This document shows, piece after piece, positions 1 to 5,524 of a DNA stretch of 12,200 nucleotides (the first letter of the stretch is position 1; every line of letters starts with the position of its first letter). Both the position numbers and the translations under genes were made by a program. The DNA comes from Oscillospiraceae bacterium (lineage in GTDB: Bacteria > Bacillota > Clostridia > Oscillospirales > Ruminococcaceae). Location of the stretch: positions 1-12,200 of the forward strand of contig DNUB01000240.1 of NCBI GenBank assembly GCA_003508605.1, in the 5' to 3' direction. The notes under the pieces were generated by a model. The model searched no databases. It was not told the origin of the DNA and saw only the letters and a list, made by a program, of their open reading frames with translations.

Positions 1-230
1 AATGCTTTTTTCCTTATTTTTTGTAAGTGCTTTTGCTTTTTTGAGTTTGTTGATGCTGTCATTAAAATTGTTATGAGGGTGGGGGTTGGGGCTGCTCTTT
101 TTTGGGTGGGTCTTGGTGAATGCGCATTATTCTTTTGTTTTGGCAGCCTTTTTATTTTATCTTTTTATGATTTTGGAAGCGGAACCTTGTCTGATATTTA
201 TCCGCCCTTCTGACAGGCAAAAGCCTTTGA
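1..230. other. T/G-rich non-coding stretch, no gene supported
   Basis: The plus strand here is strikingly rich in T and G. It has T-runs throughout the first 60 bases, G-runs at 77-110 and a T-rich tract at 129-175. An open frame starts at a TTG at 86 and runs to 325, but it encodes a low-complexity hydrophobic string and its 3' end lies inside the terminator hairpin, so I do not call it a gene. There is a 10-base perfect palindrome AATGCGCATT at 119-128. I see no promoter with good boxes facing either way. The stretch may be the 3' region of a neighbouring gene outside the window or simple spacer. Confidence 0.5.
77..110 (+). other. G-tract cluster, possible G-quadruplex
   Basis: The plus strand carries five G-tracts of three to five bases in 34 bases: 77-79, 81-85, 88-91, 104-106 and 108-110. 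The loops are 1, 2, 12 and 1 bases. This meets a relaxed G-quadruplex pattern. The surrounding sequence is T-rich with no other G-runs, so the cluster stands out, but function is unknown. Confidence 0.35.
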
Positions 231-323
231 AAAATAAATTTTCAGCCTGCGGAAATCTTCCGATAACCGACTTTGCAAGATTTGCAAGCGGTTTTTCGCA
301 GGCTGAAAGTTTTTTATTTTTTT
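231..323. terminator. Large hairpin with T-runs on both sides, likely bidirectional terminator
   Basis: A 12-base perfect stem pairs 240-251 with 297-308 (TTTCAGCCTGCG with its complement). Inside it a second hairpin pairs TTGCAA at 273-278 with TTGCAA at 282-287 around a 3-base loop, strengthened by ACCG against CGGT. On the plus strand the stem is followed by T-runs at 310-323. On the minus strand it is followed by a shorter T-rich run read from 239 back to 226. It starts 27 bases past the stop codon of the 903-residue gene, so it probably ends that minus-strand transcript. It could also stop plus-strand transcription arriving from the left. Confidence 0.7.
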
Positions 324-334
324 AGAACCGTCCC

Positions 335-3046
335 TTACTTCTTCTCCGGCATATTCCCGGTTTTCTCCAAATAATCCTCGTCGATAATTACATTTTTCTC
401 GGCGGCCTGACGTCTGCCGTAAATCAGGGAGGGGCTTACCCCGCTGTTTCTCATCAGTGCGTCCATTACGTGCTTTGTTTTATGGGAAAGAGGCACTCCG
501 TCGGGGTCAAGGGGGAGGCTTTCTTCGTCAAAGCCGTCGTTCCGCTCTATATTGCTTAAAATTTTTGCAAAATCGTCTGCGGCGCTGCTTTCGCCGCCCT
601 TTTCGGTTTTCCGCTCTTCAAGCTTCGGCATCTGCGCTACCGAACGGTATGCTCCCGCCGCCTTTGCCGCCCTGCCCGTCGGTCCCTTGGGCGGTATCCG
701 GCTTTCCTCGTCGGGACGAAATTCAATGGAAAACCGTCCCTTCTTTTCCTCCTTTTCGGAAGCAAGGGGCTTTTCCTCTGCGGGACTGTGTTCGGTCTCA
801 TGACGCTGCGCTAAATCGGAACGCTTTTTTCCTATCTCCTCGGATATCAGCTTCAGCTCCTCCTCCGCCTGTTCCGATCTTTCCCTGCCGTCTATCAGCG
901 TGACAAAATTGTCCTTGTCCTTTTTATCCTCTTCAAATTCGGGAAGCTTTATGCGAGGCGGCTGATGCTTAACAGGCTCCTCGGTATGGAACTCCACGTC
1001 GGATCTTTGCTCCCATTGCCGCTTCACCTGCTCCGACTTTTCGGAATAATCGGTTTTTTTCCGCAGGCTTTCCCCCGTCTCCTCCGTCAGCTTGGGATTG
1101 TCCCGCTCCGTGTAGGGAATACTCTTATTGCCCTCCGAGGGCTGCTGTTCTTTGTAAGAAATATTTCCGTCGGAAGATAAATTTTTCCGCTGCTCTGGAT
1201 AAGAAATATCCTTCTCCTCTTCGCTGACAGGAAAATCCTCCAAATCCGGGAAGCGGGGAGTTTTTTTCTCCTCTCGGCTTAATGCGCCGCTTTGAGCAAC
1301 GCTCTTTTTTAAATTCTCGGAAGGGATATCGCTGCTTCCGCTTCTTTCGTTTTGCCTGCGAATGCGCTCCTGCTCCGCTATCAGCAGGATTTCCCTCTGC
1401 GCTTCTCTTGCGGAAGCGGCGGCTCTGCTTTCCACAGGGGTTTTCGCTCTGCCGCTCTTATCCTGCTGTGAGAAATCCTCCCCTGTAAACACATCGGATT
1501 TTACGGGAATAAGGGCTTCCTTTTCCGCCCTCGTATCCTGAACAGGGATCTCGTGGTAGCTGGTGGGGCTTGCTCCCCTTATTATCCGAGCGACGGGGGG
1601 AGAGGACTTTTCCGCCGCCTTCTTTTCGCTGCTTGCGGGGGGGAGCTTTTCCTCGCTGTCAACAGGCTTTAACACGCCCTGCTTCTCCAGCTCCCTGCGG
1701 TCTATTCTTGCAAACTGATACGGCTTTACCTGCGCCCTTGTGCCGTCGGGACGAATCATTTCCTCCTGCACTGCGGCAAGAACGCTTTGCTTTGCCCTTG
1801 ACATCTTCTGATTTGCCAGCTGCTGAGAATACTCGACAAAGTCGTCAAAATCGCTGTCGGTGGCACGTCCGCTTATAACGTTGGTTCTCATAACGTCAAA
1901 ATTGCCCGACCATTCGGCAAAATCCCGCTGGCTGATCTCAAAGTTTACCTTTTCCGCCATTTTGCGGTAGAGACCTTCGGCTTTTTCGTTGAATAATGCT
2001 ATTTCGCTTTCCGTCAAGGGCTCGGGAGCGTCCGCCTCCATAAGCTCTCGACAGCTGCTTCCGTCTCGGCGGACGGTATCGCAGTAATCCGAGGTATAGT
2101 GCTCGTTTTTAAGGTAGTACTCCCCGCACTTCGCACAATGCTGCAAATACCCTCCCATATTCACAATGGAATCGATCTCCAGGTCGATCATCGCCTTAAA
2201 GCATGAGGGGGCGAACACGTTCTCGGGAATTTTTGTCAGAGATTTCAGTATAATTTTGGCAACGCTGTCGTTATGCTCGGGCAAATGCCCCTTAATGGCG
2301 GCGAATGCATCCATGGCCTCCCAATCGGACATTACGCCCTCTTTTGAGGAAACGTAGGGCTGACTGTCGGCAAAGCTTACATCTTTAAATAGATTTTTCA
2401 CTATCTCCTTTGAAACTCCGCCGTAAACAAAGGGTGCGCCTACGGTCCTTCCCGGCTTGCAGAATTTTACCGAGCCGATGGTTTCCAGGGAGTAGCCCTG
2501 CTCATTGGCAGCCACGCTGAACATCAGGTCAAAAAAGTTAAGCCTTACCGCCGCTTCTTCGGCGGAGGACAGCCTGCCGCCGAAAATAAAGTCTATCTTC
2601 TTTTTGGCGTACTCCTGTATTTTTAAAAGGTTTATCCACTGGTTTATAGCCCTGTGGGTGCGATATTCGGTGAGCCGCTGAAAAATAGCGTTCTGAAAGG
2701 GATCGGTGCAGCCGATCAGACTGTTCCAAAGCGCAGTGGTGGTTATTTCCCCCTGACGGCAGATATATTCGATCCAGCAGTCCGCAACCACCTTGTCAAA
2801 TACCGTTCTTATGTTGTTTTCCACATATCTGTGGCAGCCGCCGATCGAATTTCTCAGAGAAATGATCCTATCCAAAGGATATTCGCCGCTTTTCATGCAT
2901 TCACGGCAAAGTCGGCCGCACTCCTCCATAAACCTTGAAAAATCGTATCTGCAAAACCCTAAAAGATTTGAGGGAACAGCTACGCTGTAGGCTTCATTGG
3001 AGCTTTTGCCCACAATATTCAATGTACAAGATGTATTTAAACTCAT
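335..3046 (-). CDS. Zinc-ribbon protein with long disordered charged tail, function unknown
   Basis: This is a 903-residue protein with no signal peptide or membrane helix, so probably cytoplasmic. Residues 1-300 look like a folded helical domain, rich in cysteine at its start (C32, C43, C47, C50, C71, C90, C96). A zinc-ribbon-like motif follows: C304-x2-C307-x14-C322-x9-C332. This CxxC...C...C pattern followed by acidic residues recalls domains of unknown function in Clostridia such as DUF6076, but I cannot confirm that. Residues about 345-455 are helical. From about 460 to 835 the chain is Glu/Lys/Ser/Pro-rich and probably disordered, with three degenerate copies of an I-(S/P)-Y-x-E-(Q/R) motif at 614-648. 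A more ordered, possibly conserved end spans 838-895. The ATG at 3046 follows a weak site (GAAAAGAG). It lies 37 bases after the membrane-protein gene, so the two probably share one transcript. The pair may form a membrane-linked assembly; that is inference. Confidence 0.85.
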   Translation of the reverse strand: MSLNTSCTLNIVGKSSNEAYSVAVPSNLLGFCRYDFSRFMEECGRLCRECMKSGEYPLDRIISLRNSIGGCHRYVENNIRTVFDKVVADCWIEYICRQGEITTTALWNSLIGCTDPFQNAIFQRLTEYRTHRAINQWINLLKIQEYAKKKIDFIFGGRLSSAEEAAVRLNFFDLMFSVAANEQGYSLETIGSVKFCKPGRTVGAPFVYGGVSKEIVKNLFKDVSFADSQPYVSSKEGVMSDWEAMDAFAAIKGHLPEHNDSVAKIILKSLTKIPENVFAPSCFKAMIDLEIDSIVNMGGYLQHCAKCGEYYLKNEHYTSDYCDTVRRDGSSCRELMEADAPEPLTESEIALFNEKAEGLYRKMAEKVNFEISQRDFAEWSGNFDVMRTNVISGRATDSDFDDFVEYSQQLANQKMSRAKQSVLAAVQEEMIRPDGTRAQVKPYQFARIDRRELEKQGVLKPVDSEEKLPPASSEKKAAEKSSPPVARIIRGASPTSYHEIPVQDTRAEKEALIPVKSDVFTGEDFSQQDKSGRAKTPVESRAAASAREAQREILLIAEQERIRRQNERSGSSDIPSENLKKSVAQSGALSREEKKTPRFPDLEDFPVSEEEKDISYPEQRKNLSSDGNISYKEQQPSEGNKSIPYTERDNPKLTEETGESLRKKTDYSEKSEQVKRQWEQRSDVEFHTEEPVKHQPPRIKLPEFEEDKKDKDNFVTLIDGRERSEQAEEELKLISEEIGKKRSDLAQRHETEHSPAEEKPLASEKEEKKGRFSIEFRPDEESRIPPKGPTGRAAKAAGAYRSVAQMPKLEERKTEKGGESSAADDFAKILSNIERNDGFDEESLPLDPDGVPLSHKTKHVMDALMRNSGVSPSLIYGRRQAAEKNVIIDEDYLEKTGNMPEKK

Positions 3047-3083
3047 ATAAATCTCTTTTCAGCTTATTTTACGGGGATAAGGG

Positions 3084-3959
3084 TTATTCCCCGCCCCCTG
3101 CTTCGGTTTTTGCGGCGGTAGTGGTGGCTGCGGCGGTTTGAGAAGGCTTTTTGGTTTCCTCGCCCGAGCCTGTTTCCTCTCCCTCATTATCCTTTGGTGC
3201 AAAAATTTCCTCGACGGTGAGGGTTATGCCGTCGATGCTCAGCTTATCGTTGCTTATCCAATGCGGATTTACGTCTCTTTCATAGGCGGTGACAAGTACT
3301 CGGCGGCAGCCGAAGGTGCGGCGGAAAACCGCAAAGGGATATTCCTTATCCTTAAACGCCTCCTCGACATAGTAGCTTGTAACCAGATGCTCGTCCTTTT
3401 GCTCCGCATAGTATACAAGGCGGTACTTCCCGTCCTCGGTCACAAGGTAATTCATGCTGCGGGTCGAAAAATCTATATCCTGATCCTGATCCGTAAACAT
3501 ATCGGTGGCCACAAATCTTACCGAAATGCCGAAATAGGAGGACATAACGCTGTATGCTAAGCCCCCCGCCACAAACATTATAAGCAGCAGAGTGCCCATT
3601 ACGGTTTTGCAGGACTCCCCAACGCCGCAGGACAAGAAAATAACTGCGCTTACTATAACGGGAGGGATAATAATATACCACTGTCCGAAGCCCACTATCA
3701 TCAGAATAAGGGACTCTACGGGAATTATCAGAGCGGTGATTACCGTGGGAATCTGTTTTCGGGTAAAAAACATCAGCACGCCGAAAATAAAGTTGACAAA
3801 TACATAGGATACCATCATAGCACTGAAGTTTTCGATTTCAAGATAACTGTCAAAGGTTCTTAAAACAATGGTACCCAAAAAGTATACATATATAAAGGAC
3901 AGGAAGGAAATTCCCAAAAGAAACCACCTGTTTTTCAAAAACTTTAATAATTTCTCCAT
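3084..3959 (-). CDS. Five-helix membrane protein with outside C-terminal domain, function unknown
   Basis: This is a 291-residue protein with five hydrophobic segments at about 11-33, 45-65, 69-90, 93-113 and 119-140. A Lys/Arg-rich N terminus suggests that the first residues stay inside. With five helices, the polar domain at 145-255 would then lie outside the cell. That domain contains alternating polar and hydrophobic stretches typical of beta structure. The last 35 residues are a Glu/Gly- then Thr/Ala-rich low-complexity tail, perhaps a flexible linker or a cell-wall spacer. The start is well supported: AAAGGAG (3966-3972) lies 6 bases before the ATG, behind a strong promoter. It is the first gene of a two-gene unit with the 903-residue zinc-ribbon gene. 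I do not recognise the family. Confidence 0.85.
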   Translation of the reverse strand: MEKLLKFLKNRWFLLGISFLSFIYVYFLGTIVLRTFDSYLEIENFSAMMVSYVFVNFIFGVLMFFTRKQIPTVITALIIPVESLILMIVGFGQWYIIIPPVIVSAVIFLSCGVGESCKTVMGTLLLIMFVAGGLAYSVMSSYFGISVRFVATDMFTDQDQDIDFSTRSMNYLVTEDGKYRLVYYAEQKDEHLVTSYYVEEAFKDKEYPFAVFRRTFGCRRVLVTAYERDVNPHWISNDKLSIDGITLTVEEIFAPKDNEGEETGSGEETKKPSQTAAATTTAAKTEAGGGE

Positions 3960-3992
3960 TTAAAACTCCTTTTTAAAAAGATATACAATGTT

Positions 3993-4021
3993 ATTTTACA
4001 CTATTATGACTATAATTTCAA
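3993..4021 (-). promoter_or_regulatory. Sigma-70 type promoter for the membrane-protein/zinc-ribbon unit
   Basis: On the minus strand, -35 TTGAAA (4016-4021) and -10 TAAAAT (3993-3998) are separated by exactly 17 bases. They sit about 35-60 bases upstream of the ATG at 3959, which has the ribosome site AAAGGAG. Each box differs from consensus at one or two positions. Transcription would begin near 3985, giving a leader of about 25 bases. Confidence 0.65.
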
Positions 4022-4040
4022 GGGGTTTGGAGGAGAAATT

Positions 4041-4081
4041 GGCGCGGCTTTTTTTAAGTGTGCGAAAAGCTGCCGCCTTTA
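4041..4081. repeat. Short hairpin and copy 1 of a repeated motif
   Basis: An imperfect stem pairs 4041-4052 (GGCGCGGCTTTT) with 4065-4077 (AAAAGCTGCCGCC). No T-run suitable for termination of the minus-strand regulator gene follows it. Within it, 4058-4081 has GTGCGAAAA then CTGCCG then CTTTA. The same three blocks, in the same orientation and with a 3-base insertion, recur at 5479-5505 beyond element C. The origin is unknown; it may be part of the nearby element cluster. Confidence 0.4.
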
Positions 4082-4240
4082 ATACTAAATCTCAATAAAA
4101 ATCAGACAAATCCAACGACCCGGGCGTCCCTGCTCTGCGTCAGCCCGACTTGAAATATCCGCATATTCCTACGTCGGGACTTCCTTGATCAGGAACGCCC
4201 CGCCCGCCAGCTTTGTCTAATTTTAATCGAGAATTAGTAT
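4082..4240. mobile_element. Element A: 159-base quasi-palindrome, MITE-like
   Basis: The two ends, 4082-4110 and 4212-4240, are inverted repeats of 29 bases matching at 25 positions (ends ATACTAA and TTAGTAT). Weaker pairing continues inward without gaps, including GCGTCCCTG against CAGGAACGC and CCCGAC against GTCGGG. The whole element can therefore fold as one long imperfect hairpin. It holds no open frame of note. Size, structure and intergenic position fit a non-autonomous miniature inverted-repeat element. An alternative is a large structured 3' region of the regulator transcript. No clear target duplication is visible, and its right end overlaps element B by 2 bases. Confidence 0.55.
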
Positions 4241-4330
4241 AAGAACTTGTTCTCATAGAAATTGGCACGCAGTCATCGGCAAAATTTGCCGAAAAGATGC
4301 GTGCCAATTTCTATAAGAACAAGTTCTTAT
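4239..4330. mobile_element. Element B: 92-base hairpin with 33-base arms at the regulator stop codon
   Basis: The arms 4239-4271 and 4298-4330 are complementary at 32 of 33 positions; they start ATAAGAACTTGTTCT. The 26-base spacer holds a smaller palindrome at 4276-4292 (8-base arms TCGGCAAA/TTTGCCGA around one base). The outermost base of the right arm is the first base of the regulator's stop codon (TTA at 4330-4332, read as TAA). There is no T-run beyond the stem on the minus strand, so it is not a classical terminator, although so strong a hairpin may well stop or protect the transcript. Bases 4277-4300 match element C exactly, in inverted orientation. It is best viewed as a small mobile palindromic repeat. 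Confidence 0.65.
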
Positions 4331-5094
4331 TACGGCATATCGCCGGATACCCTTATAACGGGCATATAAGCATAGCCCGATCTATGCTCAAAGGTATCAA
4401 AGACCTCCAACTCCTGCGCACCGTTTTCAGCCATTCGGAAACCGTGAGAAGGCATAAAATAATCCCTGATATATGCAAAAAGTTCCCATATTTCGCACTG
4501 CTCCTTACTGATAAGCTGCGATGTTCCTTTATCGGTATAAGCACGAATAAATAATGAGGCGGGCATTTTATAAACCTCTATACCGTTTGGCTGTTCTTCT
4601 GTCATAACCGCCCTCACAAAACCGTATGCCCGATTTTTTGCGCTAAGCCAAAAATTTACGCTCATATTTACATCATAAAGCGGCAATACGGGTTCTGCCA
4701 ATTTGTCGAACGCTTCTTGTTTTTCGCTTTCCGTTACCGAATCTATTGCGGAATTAAAGCTGTCTGCATCGGCAAAATCCTTTGCATATATAATTTTTCC
4801 GGCAAATATCGTTTCGGGTTTTTCAACTACTTCAAAATGCGCTCCGCCAATTATAATTGTTTCAACGATCTTTTCCTGATTCTGCATTTCGGTATCCAGC
4901 AGATCATCAACGGAAATTCGGAGAACCTGTGCCAAAAGCTTCAGATTGTACACATCGGGCAGGCATTCGCCGTTTTCCCACTTTGATACAGCCTGTTCGG
5001 AAACTCCTATTCTCAAGGCTATCTCCTTTTGTGAATAATTGTTTTTTCTCCGAAATGATTTGATTCTTTTTCCAAAATCGGTTTGATTGAACAT
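4330..5094 (-). CDS. XRE-family regulator with GyrI-like ligand-binding domain
   Basis: This is a 254-residue DNA-binding regulator. Residues 9-65 form an XRE (Cro/CI-type) helix-turn-helix, with the recognition core SQKEIALRIGVSEQAVSKWE (21-40) and the following PDVYNLKLLAQVL helix. Residues about 80-250 resemble the GyrI-like/AraC effector-binding fold: a beta strand with GGAHFEVVEKP, a middle segment GIEVYKMPAS, and a closing helix-strand region from IWELFAYIRDYF to YMPVIRV. Such domains bind small hydrophobic or cationic compounds, so the protein may sense a drug or metabolite; that is inference. The start is supported by AAAGGAG 7 bases upstream and a near-consensus promoter. It has its own transcript and no partner gene close by, so it may act on distant targets or itself. 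Its base composition looks lower in GC than its neighbours, and it lies between mobile-element-like repeats, so recent acquisition is possible. Confidence 0.85.
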   Translation of the reverse strand: MFNQTDFGKRIKSFRRKNNYSQKEIALRIGVSEQAVSKWENGECLPDVYNLKLLAQVLRISVDDLLDTEMQNQEKIVETIIIGGAHFEVVEKPETIFAGKIIYAKDFADADSFNSAIDSVTESEKQEAFDKLAEPVLPLYDVNMSVNFWLSAKNRAYGFVRAVMTEEQPNGIEVYKMPASLFIRAYTDKGTSQLISKEQCEIWELFAYIRDYFMPSHGFRMAENGAQELEVFDTFEHRSGYAYMPVIRVSGDMP

Positions 5095-5101
5095 ATTGTT
5101 T

Positions 5102-5160
5102 CTCCTTTATATTGATTTTGCCGGCAGCTTTATTATAGCTTAAGTTCCGATAAAATTCAA
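5102..5160 (-). promoter_or_regulatory. Strong sigma-70 promoter and ribosome site of the XRE regulator
   Basis: On the minus strand, -35 TTGAAT (5155-5160) and a perfect -10 TATAAT (5132-5137) are separated by 17 bases. A ribosome site AAAGGAG (5102-5108) follows, 7 bases before the ATG at 5094. The leader is about 30 bases. I see no clear operator palindrome overlapping the boxes, so self-repression cannot be shown. Confidence 0.75.
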
Positions 5161-5287
5161 CTGTATTAAGGCTTATGAAAAAACTTGCAAACCCAACCGA
5201 CGGTTAATTATGAACTGCAATCCTAAAAGTGGGCATAAATTCCCATAACCTTACTTAAGAGCAAACAAAAACCAGTACAGCAAAACG
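5161..5287. other. Intergenic spacer with no recognised feature
   Basis: This stretch lies between the regulator promoter and element C. It is A/T-rich. I see no gene, no strong hairpin and no repeat shared with the rest of the window. Confidence 0.5.
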
Positions 5288-5474
5288 AGAGCGTGTTCAC
5301 ACAAAGCTCAGCATGCATCTTTTCGGCAAATTTTGCCGCCTGTTTCGTTAAAATTTTTTGAAATATGACGATATTCCTGCAAAATTTTGCCCTGCAGGCA
5401 ACAAAATTATTCACGAAAATATGCACGAAAATATGCACAAAAATCTGCATACTGATTTTATGTGAACACGCTCT
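5288..5474. mobile_element. Element C: 187-base MITE-like element with terminal inverted repeats
   Basis: The ends 5288-5301 and 5461-5474 are perfect 14-base inverted repeats (AGAGCGTGTTCACA). Similarity continues inward for about 14 more bases (AAA, TCAG, ATGCA blocks) with a few differences. The interior holds the palindromes CGGCAAATTTTGCCG (5324-5338) and GCAAAATTTTGC (5379-5390), plus a 12-base tandem repeat. A 75-codon minus-strand frame crosses it, but that frame merely translates the repeats and is not a gene. With no transposase and a compact size, it fits a non-autonomous element moved in trans. Bases 5315-5338 match element B exactly in the other orientation. No convincing target duplication was found. 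Confidence 0.65.
5412..5447. repeat. Three tandem copies of a 12-base unit inside element C
   Basis: The unit CACGAAAATATG occurs twice exactly (5412-5423, 5424-5435) and a third time with two changes (5436-5447). Being 12 bases long it keeps frame, which explains the chance open frame here. Its role is unknown. Confidence 0.7.
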
Positions 5475-5478
5475 AAAA

Positions 5479-5505
5479 GAGTGCGAAAAATTACTGCCGA
5501 CTTTA
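5479..5505. repeat. Copy 2 of the short motif seen at 4058-4081
   Basis: The blocks GTGCGAAAA, CTGCCG and CTTTA appear here in the same order and orientation as at 4058-4081, with 3 extra bases in the middle. It begins 5 bases beyond the end of element C. It also supplies one arm of the putative metY terminator. Confidence 0.35.
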
Positions 5506-5524
5506 CCTGAGCCCGGCTAAAGTC
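5486..5524 (-). terminator. Possible weak terminator of the metY-type gene
   Basis: A 7-base perfect stem pairs 5518-5524 with 5499-5505 (GACTTTA/TAAAGTC on the plus strand). On the minus strand it is followed, after about 8 bases, by TTTTT (5486-5490). The stem begins within the stop codon of the sulfhydrylase gene. The gap to the T-run and the short stem make it weak. Confidence 0.35.

Noticed and set aside
86..325. Plus-strand 79-codon frame encoding a hydrophobic peptide
   Set aside because: It starts at TTG, has no clear ribosome site, is low-complexity from T-rich DNA, and its 3' end is the terminator hairpin.
457..903. Plus-strand 148-codon frame
   Set aside because: It is antisense to the biased disordered tail of the 903-residue gene, with Arg/Pro/Ser-rich nonsense composition.
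4239..4330. Element B as an ordinary intrinsic terminator
   Set aside because: No T-run follows the stem on the minus strand, and the arms are far longer than normal.
5223..5450. Minus-strand 75-codon frame
   Set aside because: It lies mostly inside element C; its repetitive start merely translates the 12-base tandem repeat.
5403..5450. CRISPR-like repeat array
   Set aside because: The 12-base units are contiguous with no spacers.
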